Positions 27,630 through 37,432 of a stretch of 64,000 bases of DNA are shown here, piece by piece. Position numbers and translations under genes: made by a program. Each line of letters opens with the position of its first letter. Position 1 is the first letter of the stretch. The notes beneath the pieces were generated by a model that saw only the letters and a list, made by a program, of their open reading frames with translations, had not been told where the DNA came from and did no database searches. The DNA comes from Vibrio tritonius. GTDB taxonomy: Bacteria > Pseudomonadota > Gammaproteobacteria > Enterobacterales > Vibrionaceae. Location: the NCBI RefSeq assembly GCF_001547935.1, contig NZ_AP014636.1, positions 1 through 64,000 of the forward strand. The letters are read 5' to 3'.

Positions 27630-30600
27630 ATGGCTAGTGAATATAAGAAGTATACTATTGAGAAAGGTGACTGCCTTTCATTATTAGCACAGAAATTTAA
27701 TGTTACCGTTGACGAGTTAAAAGAACTTAATTCTGAACAAATTAAAAACATCGATTTAATTTACACAGGAAAAGAGATTAATGTTCCTGGCGGTAGTCCA
27801 AATCAGCCGATAAAAGATGGAGCTACCACTGACCTTCCTAGCCCTCCATCTGACTGTGCCTCAGGGAATGATCTGTGTAGTTCTTCTCCTGAATATGTTG
27901 ATATTCTCTATGTACCAGCACATCCTAAAACAGGTAAAAAATGCTACTACGCAATAACCAAAGCTGCTCAAACAGCCATATTGCAGGAACAGAAAACGTT
28001 GGTCAGTGCGATACATCCAAATGACAGCGAGAAAACACTTCAAGATCTTAATGATTTAGGAGTGTTTGCGAACTTTTATACATCTCCACATGGTCAATTT
28101 TTAGATATTAAAGATCGAGATAGATATGATTACCTTGTTATTGCTTTAAAGACAATACAATCAGGAGCTTATCAAACAAAAGATGGTTTCTTAGAGAACT
28201 TGTCTGAACAAGAGCTAAGTAAAGAGGATTTTGCATTTCTATATCATGAACAACTAGAAAAGTATGAGCTACAAATTGAATTAACTAATAATCCTAGTTA
28301 TTGGGGAATCGCTTATGGAGGTTCTTCTGCAATAGAGCACGTAAAAAAAACGGCTAAACTTGAAAAAAACAAAGAAAAAGCAAGACAGAAAATAAAAGAT
28401 AAATTAATTAATGACTTAGAAAGAAAAATAAAATCTTTTGAAGATAAAGCACAAAAGAATGCTGCAAGAATAGAAACAGATGATGGTTCTTATTATGTAT
28501 ATGATAAGGATAGAAAGTATTACACGAGTAATACTGAAAAAGAAATTGAGTCTTTATTTAAGTACATAATCAAAAGTAAAATTGATAACAAGATTTACTT
28601 TGAATCTTTTACTGATGATGCAATATCACTGTCTTCCCATCGTGAAGCAGATAGAAAAATTAACAATTTTGATAATCTAATGTTCAGTTCACTACCAGAT
28701 AATCGGGATAAAGATTTTAAAGAAAAGTTAAAATCCCTTAATACTCATGGTTTTGTAATAAAAGAACAATGCTTAACCTATGATGAATTAGAAGGTAGTA
28801 ACGATGATCTTCGAGGACCTAAAACTTTCAGACAGGAATTTGACGATTGGCGTGCAGAAGGTGCAAAAGGGTCTGGACTACCTATAGAAATTACTGAAGC
28901 TGAGAGTCTAATTGATAAACTATTTAATGATATCAGTGTGGATTTTTCCAAAATAAGTAAACGAGATCTTAGCGGTAGGATTACTCTTACGGATGAAGAT
29001 GCTTTAGACAGGATGCTAAAGGAAACTGGTGCAGATAAATGGGCCTATTATCCGTCAATAGCCTTAATTAAAGTTATTGATTCTACATTTATCAAATGGA
29101 ATTCTGATATTAAAAGTTTGTTAGAAGTTAATTCTAACCGAGATGTTAATAATGCAAAATTTCCATTACCTAAGATATTCTCTGGTTTACTTTGGGTAAA
29201 GAAAATTGCGCAAGAGAGAATTAATAGGATTAAGAAACTAGCTGAGGAAAGGGCTAATAAAAATCAGAATATAAAATTTTTGAAAGATTTTACTGAACCA
29301 AAAAGTTCATTTGTTGTTATTTGGGATGATTCAAATTATATAGCAAAGAAAAAACAAACATCTGAGATAAAAAAAGGTAATGATTTTATAAGAGTCATCG
29401 AATGTGTCTTAATGTCTGTGGGAACATTAGGTTGGGTTCGTGGTCCTAGTTGGTATTTGCCAGAAACTTATTCTGATTTAAGTAGTGCAAAGGGACATGT
29501 TAAAGAAATTACAAAAAATGTTTCAGTAGTTAGTCACTTGTCTGGTAATTCATCACTGAAAGGTAAGCAAGCGTTAACAAATCTAACCAGTGCTATGGAC
29601 GTAATAAAGTCCGATTTTTCAAGCACTGCCTTAAAATCGATGAAAGAAAATGTTATTGGCGGTAAGTTTTTATTAAATCCATATAATCTAACTAATAAAA
29701 AAGAAATTGTTGATAGTGCTTTTTGGTCGAACAATTACCATTGGGAAGATGGGCTAGGTCCTAATAAAATTGATTCGCAATATGTTGTCGATGCATCAGC
29801 ACAGCTACTGCGTTTTACTGCCAGTTCTCAAGAAAATTTAAATGTTCCACTGAGCAAATTTAAAAGTTTTGAACCGAATAGTAATACGGAATTTTCTGGT
29901 CAAATGAACATGTCATTTGATCTCTTTCATAGTCAAATGCGATTTGATGCTTGGTATCCTATACAAAAATACCAAGAAGATAATACTGAAAGTAAAGGGC
30001 AAGAGTTTTTACTATATTACAATACCACAGAGAGTAATAAACCAGAGAAGTACTCTTTAGGTTACTTTTTCTTTCATTTATCAGCTGTAATTTATGCAAC
30101 AGCAGCTGCAAGTATTGCTGTATCGAGAAATATTCAATTTGGTTTTGCTGATACAGCGGATGGCAAAATTGGCGTGAGAGGTAGTGCTTATTCTGAAAGT
30201 GATTATGTTTCAGAAGATGGGGCTGAACCTAAATTCAAAAAATACGAAAGAACACGTATCAATGTGCCAAATAGTACCAAAAATACAAATCTAGTAGCAG
30301 CAGATGCAAATTTTAAGGTTGATATGTTTGCCGGCGTCGAGACTGGTGGGATGGTCGAGGGAGAGATATATTGGCAGCCTCCACAGGTGAGTTTCAACGG
30401 TTATGAGGTTCAGGATAATATCATGCGTTTGGGTAAGCTGTCCGCCCAAGCTGCAGTGAGCTATGGCGCTGGATTATCTGCTGAGTTTCGTATTACACTT
30501 CACAACGGTGCGATTTATATGATCGTTGCCGCTACATGGGTTACCGGGCCTGGCGCATCAGGAAAGATCGCAATCGAATTAGATTATCTGAGTATCGATA

Positions 30601-31565
30601 GGCTTTTTAAACACATTTTGAACGTGTACTACCAAAACGGATTTGAATCGCTAAGTAGTGTTGGTGAGTATAACAGTACCTTAGTGAATAAAAATACCCC
30701 ACAACTTAAAGACTTAAACAACCTATTAACCAGTGCACTGTTTTTGGGACTTAATATAGGTGAAGTACTTCTTTTACCGGCTAAATTTATAGAAAATAAA
30801 AAATATGAGTCACTAAAAGAGGATTATGGGCCGATGTTGGCAAGAAATATTATCGACAAAGATAATCAAAAGAATACCCAAATGTGGGTTGAGCAGCTTT
30901 CACCAGAAGTGTTAGCTAAGTTATTGGATTGTTTATCTGATGTGGATGAGTTATCATCGTTAAGTCCAAATAATGCAAAAAGTCTAGTGGAAAAATTGGA
31001 AGCAGTAGTTAAAGTACTTAATTGGATTAATGAAAGTGAAGGAGATAAATCAAAGTCTTTAAAACAATATGAACTAACATTATCTTTATTAGGTGGTAAT
31101 TACACACTGAGCAATAATACATACCTTTATTGGTTGAATATCTACAACGGTTGGATTAAGTTATCAAAAATAATAACCACAATAAAATGGCAAATTGAAA
31201 TTTCAGCTAAGATAGATGAAAATAATATAAAACGTAGAGTATCTAGCCCTGAAAACTTATTAAATACAATTAGAGTTCTTAATAATGTAAAGGTCAAACC
31301 TATTTGTAAATCATATAATGAACTAATAGCTAAGCTATCTTTAAATATTAAAGTATATACAAATAATAGTGATTATGATGTTTATAATTATCTTAAATCA
31401 AAATTATCTTATAGCGTTGAAAATCTTGCTGATTATAATGAAGTTATCGTAATTCTAGATCCTGTTGATGGTGAAAGTGGTCAGGTTAAAAAAGATAGAA
31501 TTGATTTACAGAAAATAATAAATAATGGAAAATGGGAAGAGAGTAAAAAAATATGGTACATTTAA
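27630..31565 (+). CDS. large LysM-containing type VI effector candidate
   Basis: A 1311-aa protein. The N-terminus is a LysM domain (about 6-50: YTIEKGDCLSLLAQKFNVTV). A long Lys/Asp-rich helical region follows (about 230-480). The C-terminal half has hydrophobic stretches near 812-835 (YFFFHLSAVIYATAAASIAV) and 1032-1054. Around 900-990, MFAGVETGGMVEGEIYWQ and SYGAGLSAEFRITLHNG then GPGASGKIAIELD resemble, from memory, the conserved Gly-rich segment of large VasX/BTH_I2691-like type VI toxins that damage membranes. No catalytic motif is recognised. Its position after vgrG and a DUF4123 adaptor and before an overlapping lipoprotein gene is that of a type VI effector. Very AT-rich. Confidence 0.75.
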   Translation: MASEYKKYTIEKGDCLSLLAQKFNVTVDELKELNSEQIKNIDLIYTGKEINVPGGSPNQPIKDGATTDLPSPPSDCASGNDLCSSSPEYVDILYVPAHPKTGKKCYYAITKAAQTAILQEQKTLVSAIHPNDSEKTLQDLNDLGVFANFYTSPHGQFLDIKDRDRYDYLVIALKTIQSGAYQTKDGFLENLSEQELSKEDFAFLYHEQLEKYELQIELTNNPSYWGIAYGGSSAIEHVKKTAKLEKNKEKARQKIKDKLINDLERKIKSFEDKAQKNAARIETDDGSYYVYDKDRKYYTSNTEKEIESLFKYIIKSKIDNKIYFESFTDDAISLSSHREADRKINNFDNLMFSSLPDNRDKDFKEKLKSLNTHGFVIKEQCLTYDELEGSNDDLRGPKTFRQEFDDWRAEGAKGSGLPIEITEAESLIDKLFNDISVDFSKISKRDLSGRITLTDEDALDRMLKETGADKWAYYPSIALIKVIDSTFIKWNSDIKSLLEVNSNRDVNNAKFPLPKIFSGLLWVKKIAQERINRIKKLAEERANKNQNIKFLKDFTEPKSSFVVIWDDSNYIAKKKQTSEIKKGNDFIRVIECVLMSVGTLGWVRGPSWYLPETYSDLSSAKGHVKEITKNVSVVSHLSGNSSLKGKQALTNLTSAMDVIKSDFSSTALKSMKENVIGGKFLLNPYNLTNKKEIVDSAFWSNNYHWEDGLGPNKIDSQYVVDASAQLLRFTASSQENLNVPLSKFKSFEPNSNTEFSGQMNMSFDLFHSQMRFDAWYPIQKYQEDNTESKGQEFLLYYNTTESNKPEKYSLGYFFFHLSAVIYATAAASIAVSRNIQFGFADTADGKIGVRGSAYSESDYVSEDGAEPKFKKYERTRINVPNSTKNTNLVAADANFKVDMFAGVETGGMVEGEIYWQPPQVSFNGYEVQDNIMRLGKLSAQAAVSYGAGLSAEFRITLHNGAIYMIVAATWVTGPGASGKIAIELDYLSIDRLFKHILNVYYQNGFESLSSVGEYNSTLVNKNTPQLKDLNNLLTSALFLGLNIGEVLLLPAKFIENKKYESLKEDYGPMLARNIIDKDNQKNTQMWVEQLSPEVLAKLLDCLSDVDELSSLSPNNAKSLVEKLEAVVKVLNWINESEGDKSKSLKQYELTLSLLGGNYTLSNNTYLYWLNIYNGWIKLSKIITTIKWQIEISAKIDENNIKRRVSSPENLLNTIRVLNNVKVKPICKSYNELIAKLSLNIKVYTNNSDYDVYNYLKSKLSYSVENLADYNEVIVILDPVDGESGQVKKDRIDLQKIINNGKWEESKKIWYI

Positions 31566-32653
31566 TAAGATTTAGAATATATTATGCTCTATTTTTAACT
31601 TTATTTTTCATCACGGCGTGTAAAAAAGAAAATAATACATCTCAAAATGAAAATGTAAATGATAGTGTACTTGTTAAGTATGTGCAAAATAATATTGATA
31701 CTACTGTTGATTATTATTTTACTAGCACATACAAACCTGACAATCCTCTTTATCAACCTGTGTTGGCTATTCAAAGAGAACGATGGGATATAGCTGTCCC
31801 ATTGTTGGAAAAATTAGTTAAAGAAAACAATCCAGATGCTATGTATTGGTTGGCAACTATATCAGGAGGAAGTGTATTCTCTGGTGATTTAAAAGCTAAA
31901 CTTTTTGAAAAATCTGCTGAACTAGGTAATCCATATGCAGCACTAAGATTAAATGAAGGTTCAGATGATTGTGAAACTTACTTAAAAGGTATTTGTAGTA
32001 GAGAATGGGGAAAGAAGGCAAAGGAGTTATTTGAAAATAGAGCAAGTGAAGGTGATTTAAAATCAAAGTATTTCCTTCAAAAATTGGAAGGGGAAAAAGT
32101 TAATAATCTACTTGAAATTGGCATTGAAAATGCGAAGCATGGCTATTTTTATCCATTGTATGAATATGTTTTTTATACTAGAAATCTAAATTTAGATTTA
32201 AAAAAGAATTTATATAGAATAATGGTTAAAAATCATTTTACCCCTGTAGCTAATCTCATGTATTTAAACTATAGAATAGATAATCTTAATAATGAATTTT
32301 ATATAGATATGCTGGATGATTTGGAGATGTTTGACGGGGTATGGAATGCTAAGGTTAGCTTTTATGAAAGTTTTATCGAAAAGAAACCAACGGTAGATTA
32401 TATTAAAAATTATATCGAATCATCTTTCATATTAGAACTTATTAAAAAAGATAATTATAGTAGTCTTGATAGTTCAATTGACAAAACAAATGTCGATATT
32501 TCATATGAGAATAGTATTTTGAGTGAAAATGGATTAAGTTTATTAAATGGTAGTGATATTAATAAAATTAAAAATGATGCAGTAAATAAAATTAACAACT
32601 TAAAACCTATAATTTTCATAGATGAATTCTATTATTCTATGGATAAGCTATGA
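31553..32653 (+). CDS. lipoprotein, candidate immunity protein
   Basis: A 366-aa protein with a lipoprotein signal (hydrophobic 10-21, lipobox FITAC with Cys at about 23). The mature part has one or two Sel1/TPR-like helices near 95-135 (NPDAMYWLATISGG; KSAELGNPYAALRL), then unrecognised sequence. The gene starts inside the last 13 bases of the effector gene, so the two are translationally coupled. An envelope-anchored product fits an immunity protein against an effector acting in the periplasm or membrane; this is inference from position. Base composition is as AT-rich as the effector. Confidence 0.7.
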   Translation: MVHLIRFRIYYALFLTLFFITACKKENNTSQNENVNDSVLVKYVQNNIDTTVDYYFTSTYKPDNPLYQPVLAIQRERWDIAVPLLEKLVKENNPDAMYWLATISGGSVFSGDLKAKLFEKSAELGNPYAALRLNEGSDDCETYLKGICSREWGKKAKELFENRASEGDLKSKYFLQKLEGEKVNNLLEIGIENAKHGYFYPLYEYVFYTRNLNLDLKKNLYRIMVKNHFTPVANLMYLNYRIDNLNNEFYIDMLDDLEMFDGVWNAKVSFYESFIEKKPTVDYIKNYIESSFILELIKKDNYSSLDSSIDKTNVDISYENSILSENGLSLLNGSDINKIKNDAVNKINNLKPIIFIDEFYYSMDKL

Positions 32654-33292
32654 TATCGATTTAATTTTATAACTTTGACGATCATAAAGGTCTGCCAATT
32701 GTTATTGTTATTTAAATAAATTGAAATCGTAACTATATATTAAGTTCATAATATGAACTTTAATTTGGGATAAATGAATTATTTAAATAAAAATAAAAGA
32801 TGGTTCCTTCTCAGGGCGAATGCATGAATCGCCTTGGTTTTAAAGGCCTCTAGAAAAAGTTATTTTTTGAAGAGTTATTCGCTTTACCATCATCAAATAA
32901 AGCTTAAATCCCAATAATTTAATTGATCATGATGATCAACAAGTTCCTCAAGAAAACCGCATGAACATCCTTGATTTTAAAGGGCTGAACTAGCACGATG
33001 GCATTTCACTTTTTTGGCTATTTCAGAAACTGAAATTCCCCGTTCCAAAAGGGGAGGGTTGAAATCTGGTATCTTCTCCCCTCGGTCAACTGCTGATAAC
33101 TCATAGTAGTACTGCTTGTTTCTTTGGCGAGAAGAGCGTACCACTTTCAGCAGTTGGTTTCCTCGTCTATGCCTTTCCATGAGTGTCGCAGTTATAATCT
33201 GAATTCTGGGATAAAGATGATTTACAATCAGTTGACTTACGAATAATGAGAAACTTTTCAAGCGAGTTAACTGTTGATAGTAAGGATTAAAA
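32654..33292. other. AT-rich, probably decayed intergenic stretch
   Basis: 639 bp without a convincing gene. Two similar short starts occur on the plus strand: ATGAATCGCCTTGG at 32824 and ATGAACATCCTTGA at 32961, each followed by TTTTAAAGG and soon a stop (MNRLGFKGL and MNILDFKGLN). On the minus strand a frame ending at 32977 encodes a helix-turn-helix-like segment (RGISVSEIAKKVKCHRAS). These look like gene or mobile-element remnants at the right end of the effector module. Confidence 0.4.
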
Positions 33293-34378
33293 ATGACCAA
33301 TAGTGTTTTTTTTGCAGGACAGAAAAAAAACAAGTATGTTAAGGGGAGCCTAATTTTAAGCCCTATCCCTGTAAAAACGAACGTACCTATTTATAGTAAT
33401 GAAGATATTATTATGAATAAGGATGATGTTACTCTAGAAATCGGAGGAACATCAGGTATTATTTTTCATACTCAATTGAATTATTTTCTTTTTATTTTTG
33501 CCGCTCTTTTTGGCTGTTTGTTACCACTTTATTTTTTTGGTGGTATTTCTGGTATTGTTGATTCATCAATACATACTGAATTTATTAATGGGGGGTATGA
33601 GAGAAAATTTAGTCTATATGACTTTATTGGATTCTTTCTTTTCTGTTTTGGCCCATTTACAGTCTTTACATCAATCAGCCTTTACAACATATTTAGCTTT
33701 CACATCATGTCTAGAAGGATCTTGCCAATTCGTTTTAATCGACAACGGCGAGAAGTGATATTTAGTATTTGGAATAAAGAGACTAAGTCGACGGAGTATC
33801 GCTTTTTTCCTTGGGAGAGAGTGTGTGCGTTAGTCGGCGGGCAGACTTTTTTATCTACAGCTGGCGTGGCGACATCATCTGGCCTCTTAATTGGTGTGAG
33901 TGATGAGCAAAACGAAGAGCAAATGTGGTCTGGGATGAGCTTTAGTGCTATCAGTGAACTTCATGCTGCGGGGATGTGGGAAATGATCCGATGCTTTATG
34001 GAAGAACCTAACGGTTATAAAAAAATCGGTAATCCAAGGCCTTATACTCTCGATGGTTTGATCGAGGAGTATTGTCAAAGCCAAAACATAGATAAAAAGA
34101 ACTTTCCTCTTAGTACTAAGATATGGTGGATGCTAAATGGCACTTATCTTGGGGTACTTCGTATCAAGTGGGAACAAAAATCCATGATGAATCGTGCTGT
34201 CAAATTTCCCGAAATTATAGAATGGAGCAAACCTATCCCGGAAAGCGAATGGGCCAAACCCAGTGAAGAGTTGTGTTACTACAATCGGATGCTTGAGCAA
34301 AATGATTACGCTATGGGCGACACTATCTTCAACGTCGGAGACCTTCGTGAGAAATATCGTTACAAAGCAAAGTCGTAA
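33293..34378 (+). CDS. two-helix membrane protein, DUF6708-like
   Basis: A 361-aa protein with two strongly hydrophobic segments (about 65-90 and 108-138), followed by a soluble domain with PIRFNRQRREVIFSIW and YRFFPWERVCAL. The pattern of an RFNR motif after paired helices reminds me of the DUF6708 family, often found beside type VI genes, but I cannot confirm this. The start ATG has AAGGA seven bases upstream. It is separated from the effector module by decayed sequence and its composition is closer to the chromosome. It could be an accessory or orphan immunity protein; function unknown. Confidence 0.75.
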   Translation: MTNSVFFAGQKKNKYVKGSLILSPIPVKTNVPIYSNEDIIMNKDDVTLEIGGTSGIIFHTQLNYFLFIFAALFGCLLPLYFFGGISGIVDSSIHTEFINGGYERKFSLYDFIGFFLFCFGPFTVFTSISLYNIFSFHIMSRRILPIRFNRQRREVIFSIWNKETKSTEYRFFPWERVCALVGGQTFLSTAGVATSSGLLIGVSDEQNEEQMWSGMSFSAISELHAAGMWEMIRCFMEEPNGYKKIGNPRPYTLDGLIEEYCQSQNIDKKNFPLSTKIWWMLNGTYLGVLRIKWEQKSMMNRAVKFPEIIEWSKPIPESEWAKPSEELCYYNRMLEQNDYAMGDTIFNVGDLREKYRYKAKS

Positions 34379-34594
34379 TTCCTTGGATATTCGACGCTCA
34401 CGATTCGTTTTCACCATCGGATGTTAAAACGAATTTAGTTTTTCATTTGTAGTGACTTCATAGGATGGATTTGATCTCTTTAATAACGTCATCGTTGTGA
34501 GGGGTTTACGCATAGCACCGAGAAAAATGATGGGTTCTAACGCGTTAGTTGAGATGACGATAACCTGATTAAGACTCAGAAATAAACAATAGAA

Positions 34595-34620
34595 AAAATG
34601 GGCCATGATTGGCCCATTTT
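34595..34620. terminator. terminator between the membrane protein gene and aroP
   Basis: A 10-bp perfect stem, AAAATGGGCC (34595-34604) with GGCCCATTTT (34611-34620), has a 6-nt loop. On the minus strand it is followed by a T-run, so it serves aroP well and probably both convergent genes. Confidence 0.85.
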
Positions 34621-34641
34621 GCATTTGATTTAAAAACGTAG

Positions 34642-36024
34642 TTATAGCTGCTCTGCCAATACCCCATCGGCTTCTTTTTGGCGTTTGGTTTTTGTTATGT
34701 ATGCTATGGCCATTGCGCATACCCAAACTGGCAGCAGATACACTGATAGGCGCATGCCTGGGGTCATAAACATGATCACTAAGATGCCAGCTAAGAAGAA
34801 CAAACAAATCCAGTTGGTGATTGGGTATCCCCAAGAAGGATATTGTGTTTTCTCGCGCGCTTTGATTTTGGCTAGTTTGAACTTCATGTGAGTAATGGTG
34901 ATCACAATCCAGTTTAGGACCAAAGCGGATACGACGAGCGCCATTAGGAAGCCAAATGCTTCACCTGGCATAAAGTAGTTAATCAGAACACAACAACCCG
35001 TTGAAATGGCAGAAATGAGCAATGCTGCGAGTGGCACACCGCGACGGTTTACTTTTAGCATAGCTTTCGGTGCATTGCCTTGTTTGGCAAGGCCGTACAT
35101 CATACGGCTGTTGCTGTACACACAGCTATTGTATACCGATAGCGCTGCCGTCAGGATAATCACGTTCAGTACGTTCGCCACCCAATCGCTGTTTAATGCG
35201 TGGAAAATCATCACGAATGGACTGCCACCTTCTGCCACTTTTTGCCAAGGGTAAAGAGACAAAAGCACGACTAATGAACCGATATAAAACAGCAGAATAC
35301 GGTAAATCACTTGGTTGGTTGCACGAGGGATGCTTTTCTCTGGGTGCTCTGCTTCAGCGGCGGTTATCCCGATAAGCTCTAAACCACCAAATGAGAACAT
35401 GATAGCTGCCATCGCCATGGTCAAGCCACTTGCTCCGTTAGGGAAGAAGCCGCCGTTTTGCCACAGGTTAGCAATAGTTGATGTATCGCTATCGGCAAAC
35501 ACCAAAATATATGCCCCGTAAGCAATCATGCCCACAATGGCGAGCACTTTGATAATAGAGAACCAAAACTCCAGCTCACCGAACATCTTAACGTTAGTAA
35601 GGTTTATGGCGTTAATGACCACAAAAAACACCAGTGCAGAAACCCAAGTTGGAATGTCTGGCCACCAGTATTGAACGTAAATACCGATTGCAGTGAGTTC
35701 GGCCATGCCCACAAGAATATAGAGCACCCAATAGTTCCAGCCGGATAGGAAACCCGCAAAATCATGCCAATATTTACCAGCAAAATGGCTAAATGTACCG
35801 GCGACTGGCTCTTCAACCACCATCTCGCCGAGTTGGCGCATAATAAAGAAAGCAATCAAGCCTGCGACGGCGTAGCCCAAGAGAACGGATGGGCCTGCTG
35901 ATTGAATGGTTTGGGCGATACCCAAAAATAATCCGGTACCAATTGCGCCACCTAGGGCTATCAACTGAATATGACGGTTTTTTAAGCCCCGTTTTAGCGG
36001 AGCATGAGAGTCACTTCCTTGCAT
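34642..36024 (-). CDS. aroP: aromatic amino acid permease (AroP type)
   Basis: A 460-aa amino acid-polyamine-organocation transporter with 12 membrane segments. Long stretches match E. coli AroP, for example LKRGLKNRHIQLIALGGAIG at 13-32, GEMVVEEPVAGTFSHFA, ITAAEAEHPEKSIPRATN and LSVYNSCVYSNSRM. AroP imports Phe, Tyr and Trp with protons. Substrate range among AroP/PheP-like paralogues cannot be settled by sequence reading. It is a single gene with a 451-bp upstream region. Confidence 0.88.
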   Translation of the reverse strand: MQGSDSHAPLKRGLKNRHIQLIALGGAIGTGLFLGIAQTIQSAGPSVLLGYAVAGLIAFFIMRQLGEMVVEEPVAGTFSHFAGKYWHDFAGFLSGWNYWVLYILVGMAELTAIGIYVQYWWPDIPTWVSALVFFVVINAINLTNVKMFGELEFWFSIIKVLAIVGMIAYGAYILVFADSDTSTIANLWQNGGFFPNGASGLTMAMAAIMFSFGGLELIGITAAEAEHPEKSIPRATNQVIYRILLFYIGSLVVLLSLYPWQKVAEGGSPFVMIFHALNSDWVANVLNVIILTAALSVYNSCVYSNSRMMYGLAKQGNAPKAMLKVNRRGVPLAALLISAISTGCCVLINYFMPGEAFGFLMALVVSALVLNWIVITITHMKFKLAKIKAREKTQYPSWGYPITNWICLFFLAGILVIMFMTPGMRLSVYLLPVWVCAMAIAYITKTKRQKEADGVLAEQL

Positions 36025-36475
36025 TTCTACGATCCTGTCAAAAGTTAAATACCCTCAATATTGTTATATGGCTTCCTTGAGGGAGTAGCATAACGAACAA
36101 TGTCTAATCAAATCATTCTGTTATAACAATGGAATAGCAAGTCATATGCCATAGCGTTCATTTGCGCTATTTTTTGTGAAAATGCGTGATTTTGTAGAGA
36201 TTGGCTACAAATCGAAAGGAATTATGCGAAATCTATCGGTTGGATGGAAGAGGTGGAAAATAACACACTGCACTACAATGGGGTGTCGTTGGATCCATTT
36301 GGTGCGCTAATTTATTAGATTACGCATGCTAAATGTAGATAAGCATTAATAAATGCAAATTATGATTATTGATTAGCCTTGTTATGCGAGAGATATGTTT
36401 GGAAATATTTTTTTCGTTTTGGGTATATATGCTGAAAATATCGCCAAAAGTGGCGATTATCTTCAGCGACCAGAA
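36025..36475. promoter_or_regulatory. upstream region of aroP and 3' region of the AEC gene
   Basis: 451 bp with no gene. TTTGTAG/CTACAAA (36191-36197 and 36205-36211) is a perfect 7-bp inverted repeat with TGTA ends, faintly like a TyrR box but with the wrong spacing. A hairpin ATCGCCA/TGGCGAT at 36440-36457 with outer GCTGAA/TTCAGC pairs lies just past the AEC stop and is its likely terminator. Confidence 0.45.
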
Positions 36476-37432
36476 TTAAAACAGATTTAAGCTAGAAAGT
36501 ACAAAGATACCTATTGTACATGTCAGCAGCGAAAAGACAGTGGTTACCGCGATAATATTCGCTGCTAATGTGTAGTTGCCGCCCATGGCTCGCGCCATCA
36601 CATAACTTGCTGCAGCAGCCGGCGATGCGCTCATCAAAAATATGATTCCCAGTTCTTGTCCCGAAAATCCACACATAACGCCACCTAGTGTGATAAACAG
36701 TGGCGCAAAAATGAGTTTGTTCATGCTTGAGAACCAAGTAGGCCCTTTATCTTGATTCATGGCTTTGAGGTCTAGGGAACCACCCGTGCAGAGCAGAGCT
36801 AAAGGCAGTGTCATATTGGCAAAGTAATGCCCCGCATCAGACACAATTTTCGGAATTGGGATTGAAAGTAAGTAACAGATTAGCCCTGCAACAATGGAAA
36901 TAATTAACGGGTTCTTGCGCAGAGTATTGAGCATAACCTTGAGTGCTTGAGTACCATTACTATTGCCTTTTGGCGTTAGCGTAATCACCGCTTGAATGTT
37001 ATAAAGCATGGTCGTGGCTGCGACGTAAATTGCAGCAAGTGCAACACCAGAATTACCATAGGCGTTAGCCACGTACGCAAGCCCAACGATAGCGGAATTC
37101 GAGCGAAACCCACCTTGAATAATAACCCCTTGGTCGGCCGCATTTTTGAAAAACTTTTTGGTGGTCACCGTCGAAAAGAGAAAGAAAACGATGTTAGCGA
37201 CCACTCCAAAAATAATGAAAGACATGCTGTTAGAAAAGTCATGCTTTGCTTGGACAATACTTAAAAACAGTAGGGCAGGTAAGGTAACCTGAAACACAAC
37301 TTTGGATGCCACATCAATGAAATTTTCATTGATCAATTCGATACGCTTAAAAAAGACACCGAGAGCGAGCATGACACAGATTGGACCGGTAATTGAGATA
37401 GAAAACGCCAATTGGTCTAAAAACGAGGACAT
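36476..37432 (-). CDS. AEC family transporter
   Basis: A 318-aa protein with about ten membrane segments in two halves, of the auxin efflux carrier (AEC) family, which in bacteria carries malonate, malate or other organic acids. Typical features are GPICVMLALGVFFKR near the N-terminus and MSASPAAAASYVMARAMGG near the end. The start is ATG 37432, since AAAGGA lies seven bases upstream; an in-frame TTG six codons earlier would overlap that site. It is divergent from the dicarboxylate transporter gene, suggesting related organic-acid substrates. Confidence 0.85.
   Translation of the reverse strand: MSSFLDQLAFSISITGPICVMLALGVFFKRIELINENFIDVASKVVFQVTLPALLFLSIVQAKHDFSNSMSFIIFGVVANIVFFLFSTVTTKKFFKNAADQGVIIQGGFRSNSAIVGLAYVANAYGNSGVALAAIYVAATTMLYNIQAVITLTPKGNSNGTQALKVMLNTLRKNPLIISIVAGLICYLLSIPIPKIVSDAGHYFANMTLPLALLCTGGSLDLKAMNQDKGPTWFSSMNKLIFAPLFITLGGVMCGFSGQELGIIFLMSASPAAAASYVMARAMGGNYTLAANIIAVTTVFSLLTCTIGIFVLSSLNLF

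Noticed and set aside
32921..32942. TTGATCATGATGATCAA-like double palindrome
   Set aside because: An isolated site in AT-rich decayed sequence; no neighbouring iterons, so not called an RctB site.
32977..33333. 118-codon minus-strand frame with a helix-turn-helix-like end
   Set aside because: Its first half is antisense to the start of the membrane protein gene and it has no good start; treated as a remnant, not a gene.
36191..36211. TyrR-box-like palindrome upstream of aroP
   Set aside because: The arms (TTTGTAG/CTACAAA) and spacing differ from TGTAAA-N6-TTTACA, so TyrR binding is not claimed.
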